Position numbers and translations under genes: made by a program
The notes under the pieces: model-generated
Database searches by the model: none
The model's input: the letters and a program-made list of their open reading frames with translations, nothing else
Told to the model about the DNA's origin: nothing
Shown: positions 26,692 through 35,345 of the stretch, piece by piece
Layout: the number at the start of each line of letters is the position of its first letter
Position numbering within the stretch: the stretch's first letter is position 1
Origin: Nitrospira sp.
GTDB lineage: Bacteria; Nitrospirota; Nitrospiria; Nitrospirales; Nitrospiraceae
Reading direction: 5' to 3'
DNA: 64,000 nucleotides
NCBI GenBank assembly: GCA_018242765.1
Contig: JAFEBH010000011.1
Coordinates: 124,001-188,000 of the forward strand

Positions 26692-27771
26692 CTAGTTGAT
26701 CTGTTGATAGATAAACACGGCGATGGCGGTCACCACGATGTTGGCCAGCGCAATGGGCAACAGCACCTTCCAGCCGAATCGCATCAGCTGATCGTAGCGC
26801 AGTCTCGGTAAGGTCGCTCTGAGCCAGAAAAACAGGAACAAGAGTGAGTAGGTTTTTACCGCAAACCACATGGTGCTTTCGATCCAGGACCAAGACGACA
26901 AGCCGACCAGCTCCATCAAGGTTCCCGGATACGGTGCGTGCCAGCCACCGAGAAACAACGCAGAAGCCACACAGGACACGAGGACCATGTTGGCGTATTC
27001 GGCCAGGAAGAAAAATGCGAACCGCAGTCCGCTGTATTCGGTAAAGAACCCTGCCACAAGTTCGCTCTCTGCCTCAGGCAAGTCGAACGGCACCCGGTTG
27101 GTTTCAGCGACGACCGAAATCACGTAGACGACGAATGCAAAGATTTGCGGGGCCGGTAGGGCGAAGACGTACCAATTCCAAAACCAGCCGGCCTGGGCAT
27201 CAGTAATTTTCACGAGACTGAGTGATCCGGCTAAAATCAACACGCCGACAATCGACAGTCCGACGTTGAGCTCGTAGCTGATCACCTGTGCGGCCGATCG
27301 GAGGCCTCCCAACAAGGAGTATTTGCTGTTCGATGCCCATCCTCCAAGGATGATGCCGTAGGCCGCGAGTGAGGCGAAGGCGAGGATATAGAGGATACCG
27401 ATGTTGATGTCGCTAACGACGAAGGGTTTCACTGAGATGCCGTTGATCTCAAACGTCCAGTTGGGGCCCCAGGGAATCACGGCGAACCCGATAAACGTCG
27501 GGATCAAGCAGAGGATCGGCGCCATGGTAAAGATGAGCTTATTTGCGCCGGCGGGAACGATGTCCTCCTTAAAAAACAGTTTGATGGCATCCGCAAACGG
27601 CTGAAGAATGCCGTAGGGACCGACTTCCATCGGGCCCATACGATCCTGCATCCACCCTAAGACCTTTCGTTCCGCCAAGGTGAGGATGAGCACCGTAATG
27701 ACTACGATGCACATGACCGCACCGATTTGAGTGAGGGAAATAGCCAGACGTAACCCGAATTCAGTTACCAT
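26692..27771 (-). CDS. nuoH: NADH-quinone oxidoreductase subunit H
   Basis: An eight-helix membrane subunit of 359 residues forming part of the quinone site of complex I. Motifs: ERKVLGWMQDRMGP near the N-terminus, RSAAQVISYELNVGLSIVGVL, and the acidic loop NRVPFDLPEAESELVAGFFTEYSG. I chose the ATG at 27771 because AGGAG lies seven bases upstream; the frame stays open nine codons further. Confidence 0.96.
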   Translation of the reverse strand: MVTEFGLRLAISLTQIGAVMCIVVITVLILTLAERKVLGWMQDRMGPMEVGPYGILQPFADAIKLFFKEDIVPAGANKLIFTMAPILCLIPTFIGFAVIPWGPNWTFEINGISVKPFVVSDINIGILYILAFASLAAYGIILGGWASNSKYSLLGGLRSAAQVISYELNVGLSIVGVLILAGSLSLVKITDAQAGWFWNWYVFALPAPQIFAFVVYVISVVAETNRVPFDLPEAESELVAGFFTEYSGLRFAFFFLAEYANMVLVSCVASALFLGGWHAPYPGTLMELVGLSSWSWIESTMWFAVKTYSLLFLFFWLRATLPRLRYDQLMRFGWKVLLPIALANIVVTAIAVFIYQQIN

Positions 27772-27812
27772 GGGACTCCTCAATTCGCATAGTCTCAACG
27801 CTCAATAGATCC

Positions 27813-30479
27813 TCAGGCCACCCTCATCATGGACACGGTTGTCGTTCGGAGGGATGGCGCATGGGTGATGGGATCAATGGCGCAGTCAAATAACCGGACG
27901 GCAGTTTGGCCGAAGTGGTCCGGGAACCAGGCTGTTCCCTGTGGGACCCGTTCCACAAGCTTTACTTCGGTCGTCATTTCTCCGGAGGTGCTGGAGAGGC
28001 GAACTCGGTCGCCGTCCACTAAGGCAAAGCGGGCTGCGTCAACGGGATTGATCCGAAGCCGTCCCCTGTCCTCTATTTGTAACAACCCCTTGGAACGGGT
28101 TGAGAACTTTCCCGAGTGAAACAGACTCTGGACTAAGTCGAGTCGCAATGTTCCATCCGGGCGGGATTTCGGTGCCACGAGTCGGTATCGCACCGCAAGA
28201 TCACGTTGATAGCCATCGGTGAGATAGCGTTCCATGATCACGCGATCGACTTTCGAAGGCAGCGGGGTAGGTCCAAGGGATCCATAACCGGGAATCAGGC
28301 TCCGAATCTCCTTCAGGATCTCTTTGCTCTCGGCGTATTCCATCGGTGAACCTAATAAAATGGAGAGCGCCGAAAAAACTTCCCAGTCCGGCCGGCTTTC
28401 TCCAAGAGGCTCAATCGAAGGACGAACGGCTTGGACATGTCCTTCGGTATTCGTAAACGTCCCGCTTTTCTCCAGGAACGATGCGGCCGGCAGTACGACG
28501 TGAGCGAGTGCGGCAGTCTCAGTCAAAAAGAGCTCCTGACAGACCAATAAATCGAGTTTGCGCAAAGCGTCCTCGGCGTGCAGTGCTGCGGGGAGGCTTC
28601 CGACCGGATTCTCGCCGACGATGAACATGGCCTTCATCGATCCCGCTCTGGCGCGATCCAGCATTTCCACGAGGGAGGCCCCTGTGCTGGGAGGAACATC
28701 CGCGTTCCACTGCTTCATGATTCGATCATGGTCGGTACGGCTGCTCACGAAACAGACGCCGGGAAGAAATTCAGCTACGGCCCCCATTTCCACAGCACCC
28801 TGGTCATTGTTCTCTTCCGCCAGCGGGGCAAACCCACAGCCTGGTTGATCGAGCTTACCGGTCAGCAGCAGCAGATCAAGGAGGGTCAAGGATCCGCTAT
28901 ATCCTCGTTCGCTGCGGAGGAGTAGTTGTCCGGCTAGGACGACGACTCGTTTGCTTGCGGCCAGGACCTTGGCAGCCTGCGCGAATGCGTCGGGTGCCAT
29001 TCCTGTTATCGCCTGAAGATCCTGCCAAGAGACTTCCTGTAATGCGCTCGTGACGGCTCCGACATAGGCGGGGTATTGCTGCGTCAGGCTTGGCTGTATC
29101 AGACCCTGCTCGACGATGGCTTTCAACAAGCCAAGGATGGTTGTAGGGATGTCGCTTGGGGCGGTGCGAAAATGATGGTTGGAGAGGGTCGCAATGTTGC
29201 TGATCGTCCCAACTACCGGTTCCAGAGATTCAAGCGTGATCAAGGTGGCGCGACGTTTCTTGACCGCCTCTTTGACCTTGAGTCCGGTGATTGGGTTGGT
29301 TTCGGTAATGTTTGTTCCGACGAGGAGCAAGACATCGGCCTCCAGAATATCATCGAAGGTCACGGTCCATCGATGAGTGCCCTGGACCAGTCGCATGGCG
29401 TGAAGCCCGTTCATGTGGCCATAGCGAGCGCTGCTGTCGATATGGCTGGTGCCGACGGCGACGCGCATGAACTTTTGGAAGAGGTACAGCTCCTCATTCG
29501 TACAACGGCCTGAAATCAACCCGCCGACGCTCGGCCCTCCGTGTGCGGTCTTGATCCCGCTGATGCGGTCGGCGACATATTCCAACGCTTCTTCCCAGGT
29601 AGTTTGGACCAATGCGCCATTGCGACGAATGAGCGGGTGAGTCAGGCGTGCCGAATGGCTGGTCGCATGGAACCCAAAAAATCCACGAGCACAGAGGTCG
29701 CCGTTGTTACGCCCCGCGCCATGGGCCGAGTTGACCTCGATCAACTCCTTCCCCTTCGTGTGCACCGTCATCTGGCATCCATCTCCGCAGTACCCGCAGA
29801 TCGTGTCGGCCCGTTTCAGCATCCACGGCCGATATTCATACATCGAAAGACGGCTGGTAATGGCTCCGACCGGGCAGATCTGCACGCAGCCTCCGCAGAA
29901 CTCGCAGTCCAACGGATGTGGGCCGAAGTGCTTGATTTCCGTCATGGTGCCGCGCCCAACCGGTGCCAGCGCCTTAACGTCCATCACTTCGTCGCAATAT
30001 CGGACACAGCGGAGACATTGCACGCAGCGATTCATTTGTGTCTCGATCAACGGACTGAAATACTCCTTCTGAAACACGCGCTTCGTTTCAATGAATCGGC
30101 TGGTGGCCGTATACTGATGAGAAAAATCTTGAAGGTCGCACTTTCCACCTTGATCGCAGACCGGGCAATCGAGCGGATGGTTGGCGAGGATAAACTCGAG
30201 CACCGATCGATGGGCGTCGTTGACCACGGTTGTGGCCGTGCGCACACTCATCCCCTCGTCGACCGGGGTGCTGCAGGCGGTTTGGAGCTTCGGCATCTTT
30301 TCGACTTCGACCAGGCACATGCGGCAGTTGGCGTCCGGTTTGAGCTTCGGGTGGTAACAGAAATGCGGAATCATGACGCCGACACGCCGGGCCGCTTCGA
30401 TGACCAAGGTCCCTTTCGGAACCTTGACGGTCATTCCATCGATCGTTATGCGAACCATCGGGGTTGTCGTGTCAGGCAT
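27813..30479 (-). CDS. nuoG: NADH-quinone oxidoreductase subunit G
   Basis: The large iron-sulfur subunit of the NADH arm, 888 residues. The N-terminal [2Fe-2S] domain (CYHPKLKPDANCRMCLVEVEK) is followed by the His/Cys-ligated cluster region (HPLDCPVCDQGGKCDLQ), two [4Fe-4S] motifs (CVQCLRCVRYC; CEFCGGCVQICP) and an extra CGYCGDGC motif that starts the molybdopterin-oxidoreductase-like domain. No cofactor is expected in that domain in complex I. The C-terminal 120 residues form the MopB-type binding barrel. It lies between nuoF and nuoH in the expected order. Confidence 0.96.
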   Translation of the reverse strand: MPDTTTPMVRITIDGMTVKVPKGTLVIEAARRVGVMIPHFCYHPKLKPDANCRMCLVEVEKMPKLQTACSTPVDEGMSVRTATTVVNDAHRSVLEFILANHPLDCPVCDQGGKCDLQDFSHQYTATSRFIETKRVFQKEYFSPLIETQMNRCVQCLRCVRYCDEVMDVKALAPVGRGTMTEIKHFGPHPLDCEFCGGCVQICPVGAITSRLSMYEYRPWMLKRADTICGYCGDGCQMTVHTKGKELIEVNSAHGAGRNNGDLCARGFFGFHATSHSARLTHPLIRRNGALVQTTWEEALEYVADRISGIKTAHGGPSVGGLISGRCTNEELYLFQKFMRVAVGTSHIDSSARYGHMNGLHAMRLVQGTHRWTVTFDDILEADVLLLVGTNITETNPITGLKVKEAVKKRRATLITLESLEPVVGTISNIATLSNHHFRTAPSDIPTTILGLLKAIVEQGLIQPSLTQQYPAYVGAVTSALQEVSWQDLQAITGMAPDAFAQAAKVLAASKRVVVLAGQLLLRSERGYSGSLTLLDLLLLTGKLDQPGCGFAPLAEENNDQGAVEMGAVAEFLPGVCFVSSRTDHDRIMKQWNADVPPSTGASLVEMLDRARAGSMKAMFIVGENPVGSLPAALHAEDALRKLDLLVCQELFLTETAALAHVVLPAASFLEKSGTFTNTEGHVQAVRPSIEPLGESRPDWEVFSALSILLGSPMEYAESKEILKEIRSLIPGYGSLGPTPLPSKVDRVIMERYLTDGYQRDLAVRYRLVAPKSRPDGTLRLDLVQSLFHSGKFSTRSKGLLQIEDRGRLRINPVDAARFALVDGDRVRLSSTSGEMTTEVKLVERVPQGTAWFPDHFGQTAVRLFDCAIDPITHAPSLRTTTVSMMRVA

Positions 30480-30517
30480 AGTTCACCGCTACTAAACTCA
30501 CGAGCGCACACGGACGA

Positions 30518-31822
30518 TCAGTGCCGTGCCACCGGCTCAGGTCTGATCAGATTGGCGGCGTCTGCTTCGTGGATGAGGTCCACATACTCCTGCCGCCAGT
30601 GTTTCAGGGTGCTCTGAATCGGCGCGACTTCCGCATCACCGAACGCACAGACCGTCCGGCCTGCGATGTTCTTGCATAGATCCAACAAGGTTTCAAGGTC
30701 TTGCATCCGGCCACGTTTAGCCAAAATCCTGCGCAATGTCTGAACCAGCCATGAGCTGCCCTCTCGACAGGGACTGCATTTCCCGCAAGACTCATGGTAG
30801 AAGAATTCCATCAGTCGGAGTGCAGCCCAGACCATACTGGTCCCTTCTTCCATGACGGTGACGCCACCGGACCCGAGCATCGATCCTGCCGTTGCGACAT
30901 GCTCAAAATCAAGTTTCACATCGAGATGCGCCGGCGTTAAAAAAGGTGCTGAAGCTCCACCGGGAATAAACGCTTTGAGCGGCTTATCCGACCGCATCCC
31001 GCCGGCATGTTCGAAGACCAGTTCCCGAACCGTCACGCCCATTGGAACTTCATAGTTGCCTGGCCACTTGACATGTCCACTCACGCAAAACACTCTGGTC
31101 CCCGTGCTCTTCGGGGGGGATCCGATTGCCGCAAACCATTCGGCCCCGCGGTTCATGATATGGGGGAGGTTCGCCAAGGTTTCGACGTTGTTCACCACCG
31201 TCGGTTTATTGTAGAGCCCATGCGTGGCTGGAAACGGCGGCTTAATGCGGGGGAGTCCGCGTTTGCCTTCAAGGGATTCCAGCAAGGCTGTTTCTTCGCC
31301 GCAGATGTAGGCCCCGGCCCCTCGGTGTACCCACACGTCGACGTGGATACCCGTCCCGAGAATGTTTTTCCCGATGTAACCAGCCGCCCGCGCTTCATTG
31401 ATCGCATGTTCCAAAATCCTTGAGCCCAGGACCATCTCCCCACGGATATAGATGTAGGCCGATTCCGCTCCAATGGCATAGCAGGCAAGCAGGATGCCCT
31501 CCAGGACTTGGTGAGGATCGCGTTCCATCAGTTGTCGGTCCTTGAACGTACCCGGCTCGCTCTCGTCGGCATTGCAACACAGGTATCGTGAGCCTTGATA
31601 GTCTTTGGGGAGGAAGCCCCATTTCACGCCGGTCGGAAAGCCCGCACCGCCGCGTCCACGGAGGCCGGATTTTCGCACGATGGCGGTCACCTCTGCCGGT
31701 GCAATTTTCCCGAGTGTGTTGCGAACAGCTTGATAACCGCCGGCCTTCTCATAGTCCTGCAGCGACCCGGTATAGCCGGGCTGCATCATATTCTTCAATA
31801 AGATCAGTTCGTGTTTAGGCAT
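30518..31822 (-). CDS. nuoF: NADH-quinone oxidoreductase subunit F
   Basis: The NADH- and FMN-binding subunit, 434 residues. The nucleotide-binding glycine stretch is intact (SGLRGRGGAGFPTGVKWGF), as are GAGAYICGEETALLESLEGK for FMN/NADH binding and the [4Fe-4S] N3 ligands CGKCSPCREG with a later Cys in AGRTVCAFG. Standard length; start supported by family alignment at MPKHELIL. The spacer to nuoE holds a long inverted repeat. Confidence 0.96.
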   Translation of the reverse strand: MPKHELILLKNMMQPGYTGSLQDYEKAGGYQAVRNTLGKIAPAEVTAIVRKSGLRGRGGAGFPTGVKWGFLPKDYQGSRYLCCNADESEPGTFKDRQLMERDPHQVLEGILLACYAIGAESAYIYIRGEMVLGSRILEHAINEARAAGYIGKNILGTGIHVDVWVHRGAGAYICGEETALLESLEGKRGLPRIKPPFPATHGLYNKPTVVNNVETLANLPHIMNRGAEWFAAIGSPPKSTGTRVFCVSGHVKWPGNYEVPMGVTVRELVFEHAGGMRSDKPLKAFIPGGASAPFLTPAHLDVKLDFEHVATAGSMLGSGGVTVMEEGTSMVWAALRLMEFFYHESCGKCSPCREGSSWLVQTLRRILAKRGRMQDLETLLDLCKNIAGRTVCAFGDAEVAPIQSTLKHWRQEYVDLIHEADAANLIRPEPVARH

Positions 31823-31838
31823 AATGCTCAGCGTGAAA

Positions 31839-31894
31839 CGTAAAAGGTGAAAAGTTAAAAGAAGACCTCTTTTGCATACGTCTCACCTTTTACG
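31839..31894. repeat. Inverted repeat in the nuoE-nuoF spacer
   Basis: Perfect 12-bp arms (CGTAAAAGGTGA at 31839-31850 and its complement at 31883-31894), nearly continued by GTGAAA / TCTCAC outside. The right arm overlaps the last two nuoE codons. Related GTGAA(A/C)(A/C)GTG-rich spacers occur at 34812-34840 and 35280-35310. Confidence 0.7.
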
Positions 31895-32426
31895 TCTCAC
31901 TTTTTACCGTAACTGGTTCCGGCCACATAAAGGGCCCACTCTTCAATGCGCTGGTTCCGTTCGATCGTAAATCAGCCAAAATGCGGTCGAGCTTGTCCTC
32001 GCTCAGCTGTTCGTAGTAGTCGTCATTGATCTGCATCATGGGGCCGGTTCCACAGGCCGCTAGGCATTCCACTGCGCTGAGGGTAAAGAGACCATCGGCC
32101 GTCGACTCTCCAGGAGCAATCCCCAGTTTCATCTTGATCCATCCGATAACGGTGTCTGAGCCGACCAGTGCACACATGAGCGACTTACACACCTGAATGT
32201 GGAATTTACCCACCGGCTTCAGGTTGAACATCGTATAAAAGGTGACGGTTTCGTAGACCTGCGGCGGTGTTAGCCCAAGCAACTGTGCGATTTCTTGCAT
32301 GACGGACTCGCTCACGTAGCCCAGGTCGCGCTGGGCGACATAGAGCAGCGGGATCAACGCCGAGCGCTTGACCGGATAACGGCTCAGGATCTCATCAATT
32401 TCGTTCTGATGCTTTTCTCTGAACAT
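31890..32426 (-). CDS. nuoE: NADH-quinone oxidoreductase subunit E
   Basis: A [2Fe-2S] (N1a) subunit of the NADH arm. Both cysteine pairs are present with normal spacing: C-x4-C in QVCKSLMCALVG and C-x3-C in VECLAACGTG. I chose the ATG at 32426 (178 residues), since the upstream in-frame GTG at 32465 adds residues encoded by the GTG-rich spacer repeat. The C-terminus is slightly longer than typical. Confidence 0.94.
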   Translation of the reverse strand: MFREKHQNEIDEILSRYPVKRSALIPLLYVAQRDLGYVSESVMQEIAQLLGLTPPQVYETVTFYTMFNLKPVGKFHIQVCKSLMCALVGSDTVIGWIKMKLGIAPGESTADGLFTLSAVECLAACGTGPMMQINDDYYEQLSEDKLDRILADLRSNGTSALKSGPFMWPEPVTVKSET

Positions 32427-32482
32427 GACTTTGTGTCGTGTGCCTTCTACCTTGTTACGTGCCACATTCTTAACTGGCTCAA

Positions 32483-34237
32483 CTAGCGATCACATTCCCC
32501 CATGACGACATCGTACGTTCCAAAAATCGTAATGATGTCGGAAATTAAATAGCCCCGTGCCATGTGATCGAACGCGCCCATGTGGATAAAGGACGGCGAG
32601 CGAATCTTTAGGCGATAGGGACGCGGACTCCCATCACTGATGATGAAGAAGCCGAGTTCCCCTTTGGGGGCTTCAGTCGGGCAATAGGTTTCACCTTTTG
32701 GCGGTTTGAACCCTTGCGTAAAGATAATGAAATGATGAATCAAACTCTCCATATCCCGCATCACCAGTTGTTTCGGCGGTGGAATGTATTGCGGCATCTC
32801 GGCAATGATTGGGCCGGGCGGCATCTGGTCAAGACATTGGGAGATGATCCGTGCACTCTGGCGCATTTCCTCGACGCGTATCCAATAGCGGTCATACGTG
32901 TCGCCGTTTTTCCCGACCGGAACCTCCCAATCCACTTTGTGGTAGACCCCATAGGGTTCGAGTTTGCGGACATCATAGGCCACGCCGGATCCACGCAGAG
33001 CCGGACCGGTCATGCCGAAATTGATAGCGTCTTTCCCGGAGATCACTGCGATATGTTTGGTTCGTGCCAGCCAAATCCGGTTACCGGCGAGGAGTGAGTC
33101 GTACTCATCGACCTTTTGCGGGAACGTCTCCAAGAATGTTTTCAGGCGACTCACTAATTCCGGAGTGAAGTCGCTGTCGACACCGCCGATCCGATAGTAA
33201 TTCAAGGTCAACCTGGCTCCGCAGAGCTGCTCGAACATGTCCAGCAGGATTTCGCGTTCGCGGAACGTCCAAAAGAACACCGTCATTGCGCCGATATCCA
33301 AGGCCTGGGCGCCCAGCCAAAAGAGATGTCCGAGAATGCGTTGCATTTCCGCGACGATGGTGCGGATATATTCGGCACGCTCCGGGACGGTGATCCCGAG
33401 GAGCTTCTCGACCGCTCGGACATAGGCGTAATTGTTCGCCATCGCACAGACATAATCCAGCCGGTCGGTGTGCGGAATGATCTGCATGTATGCCAGACCT
33501 TCAGCCAGCTTTTCCACGCCTCGATGCAGATAGCCGAGATCCGGCGTAGCCTTGACGATCCGTTCGCCGTCCAGTTCGAGGACAACCCGTACCACACCAT
33601 GGGTGCTCGGATGCTGCGGCCCCATGTTGAGCAACAGTTCCTCGCGCCGACTCGATGATGAGGCATTGGGGTTGGCCAGGAACAACTTCTTTTCAGCTTC
33701 GGGCACCTCGCTCTCGATCTGCTCCACCGGTGGCTCATCGAGCCGCGGGATAAAGTCGAACTGACTGCGCCAGCCACGTCCCTCCGCGGGAAAATCTTTT
33801 CGCAGGGGATAGCCTTCGGCATAGTCCTCGGGGAGGAGAATGCGGCGGAGATCCGGATGCCCGGCAAATCGGATCCCCATCATGTCGTACACTTCACGCT
33901 CCAGAAAGTCTGCACCGCGCCAGATGCCCGTGACAGAATCGAGTGAGGGGTTCTCTTCCGTGACCCTGGTTTTGAGACGGATCCGTTTCCCGTGCGGGAT
34001 GGAGAGCAACTGATAGATGACTTCGAACCGTTGTTGGTCGGATGGATAGTCGGCTGAGCAGATATCCGTGATGTGATCAAAGCCAGCCTCTGGCGCATCA
34101 TGAAGGAAACGCATCACCTCCAAGATTCCAGCTGCGGCGACCTGCACGGTCGTTTCCGAATGCGCCGTATCCTCGTCGACGGAGAGCACGGCATCCGGGA
34201 ACTTCTTGAGTAATGTCTCGACCAGTGTCTGCATCAT
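32483..34237 (-). CDS. nuoCD: NADH-quinone oxidoreductase fused subunit C/D
   Basis: A 584-residue fusion of the 30-kDa (NuoC) and 49-kDa (NuoD) subunits. The first about 185 residues are NuoC-like (ITDICSADYPSDQQRFEVIYQLLS; GADFLEREVYDMMGI; LRRILLPEDYAEGYPLRKDF). NuoD starts near residue 205 with NMGPQHPSTHGVVRVVLELDGE and includes PDLGYLHRGVEKL, DRLDYVCAMANNYAY and the C-terminal GTYDVVMGECDR. The quinone-site His and Asp/Tyr regions are present. Arg in LHRG aligns with the human NDUFS2 region that NDUFAF7 methylates, which matters given the methyltransferase gene upstream of nuoA. Confidence 0.95.
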   Translation of the reverse strand: MMQTLVETLLKKFPDAVLSVDEDTAHSETTVQVAAAGILEVMRFLHDAPEAGFDHITDICSADYPSDQQRFEVIYQLLSIPHGKRIRLKTRVTEENPSLDSVTGIWRGADFLEREVYDMMGIRFAGHPDLRRILLPEDYAEGYPLRKDFPAEGRGWRSQFDFIPRLDEPPVEQIESEVPEAEKKLFLANPNASSSSRREELLLNMGPQHPSTHGVVRVVLELDGERIVKATPDLGYLHRGVEKLAEGLAYMQIIPHTDRLDYVCAMANNYAYVRAVEKLLGITVPERAEYIRTIVAEMQRILGHLFWLGAQALDIGAMTVFFWTFREREILLDMFEQLCGARLTLNYYRIGGVDSDFTPELVSRLKTFLETFPQKVDEYDSLLAGNRIWLARTKHIAVISGKDAINFGMTGPALRGSGVAYDVRKLEPYGVYHKVDWEVPVGKNGDTYDRYWIRVEEMRQSARIISQCLDQMPPGPIIAEMPQYIPPPKQLVMRDMESLIHHFIIFTQGFKPPKGETYCPTEAPKGELGFFIISDGSPRPYRLKIRSPSFIHMGAFDHMARGYLISDIITIFGTYDVVMGECDR

Positions 34238-34321
34238 GTCATATCGCGAGAATCAGAGGACTTGCGAGAACAACGCGAAAGGCCGTCATGTTTGCCACGC
34301 AACTCTTGCGCGTCTCGCCGG

Positions 34322-34801
34322 TTACTTCACAAATACCCTTTCACGCTGGATCTTCTCCTGTAACTTCAACAGTCCATCCAGCAAGGCTTCTGGTCTTGGT
34401 GGGCATCCAGGTACATACACATCGACGGGCACGATCTGGTCCACACCCTGCACGACTGCATAGCTATTGTAGTGATTGCCGGAGGTCGCACAGGAGCCCA
34501 TGCAAATGACATAGCGCGGTTCAGGCATTTGATCGTAGATCCGGCGAATCACCGGCGCCATCTTGCGAGAGACTGTTCCCGCAACGATCATGAGATCCGA
34601 TTGTCTGGGGGATGCGCGAAAGACCCCGGCACCGAAGCGGTCCAGGTCATAGCGAGAGGACACGCTGGCAATCATCTCAATAGCACAGCAAGCCAGTCCG
34701 AACGTCATCGGCCATAACGCGGACTTTCTCGCCCAATTGACGACTGCGTCCAAGTTAGTCGTCACAATGTTGGCGTCAAATTGGCGTTCAAGAAGACTCA
34801 T
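34322..34801 (-). CDS. nuoB: NADH-quinone oxidoreductase subunit B
   Basis: A 159-residue subunit that binds cluster N2, the final electron donor to quinone. Ligand cysteines are visible: adjacent Cys pair in [17 protein letters not shown] and [15 protein letters not shown] chose the ATG at 34801; an in-frame TTG lies two codons upstream. Confidence 0.95.
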   Translation of the reverse strand: MSLLERQFDANIVTTNLDAVVNWARKSALWPMTFGLACCAIEMIASVSSRYDLDRFGAGVFRASPRQSDLMIVAGTVSRKMAPVIRRIYDQMPEPRYVICMGSCATSGNHYNSYAVVQGVDQIVPVDVYVPGCPPRPEALLDGLLKLQEKIQRERVFVK

Positions 34802-34811
34802 GCGCAATCCA

Positions 34812-34840
34812 GTGAACAGTGAAAGGTGAACAGTGAAAGG
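34812..34840. repeat. Short tandem repeat between nuoA and nuoB
   Basis: GTGAACAGTGAAAG occurs twice in direct tandem (34812-34825 and 34826-34839). It resembles the other GTG-rich spacers of the nuo operon. Confidence 0.7.
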
Positions 34841-34898
34841 TGGAGCAAGCAGTGGCCTCCTAAATGTTTCACGTCTAGCGGTTCACGTGTGACTTCTC

Positions 34899-35270
34899 CT
34901 AGTCCCACTCCAGGGCTCCCTTTTTCCACGCGTACCAAAACCCCACGACCAGAATGGCGATGAAGACCACCATTTCCACTAATCCAACCAAGCCAAGACT
35001 GGTGAACGCAACGGCCCAGGGAAACATGAAGACGATTTCGATATCGAAAATGACGAACAGCATCGCAATGACGTAATACCGCATCGGAAACTGTACGCGG
35101 GCGTCCTGAAAGAGCGGACTTCCGCTTTCGTACGGCGCCAACTTGGCCCGATAGGGCTGGTTGGGGCGTACAAACTTCCCGAGAAAGAGGGTCAATGTCC
35201 CGAGGATAATCCCCACGGCAATGAAAATGAGGATGGGTAGATAGTTTTCTGGAACGGTAGCATTACCCAT
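34899..35270 (-). CDS. nuoA: NADH-quinone oxidoreductase subunit A
   Basis: A 123-residue, three-helix membrane subunit. The family loop YRAKLAPYESGSPLF and helix 2 segment FPMRYYVIAMLFVIFDIEIVF, with the conserved Asp and Glu residues, are clear. It begins the nuo genes proper, 75 bases after the methyltransferase gene. Confidence 0.95.
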   Translation of the reverse strand: MGNATVPENYLPILIFIAVGIILGTLTLFLGKFVRPNQPYRAKLAPYESGSPLFQDARVQFPMRYYVIAMLFVIFDIEIVFMFPWAVAFTSLGLVGLVEMVVFIAILVVGFWYAWKKGALEWD

Positions 35271-35345
35271 GGCAACACCGTGAAGCGTGAGGCGTGAAAC
35301 GTGACGCGTCGCCGAATATTGGAGAAGTCGTCATGCCTCAGTCCT

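Noticed and set aside
29541..30617. Long open frame (358 codons) on the plus strand
   Set aside because: It is the antisense of nuoG and the end of nuoF, which are clearly coding.
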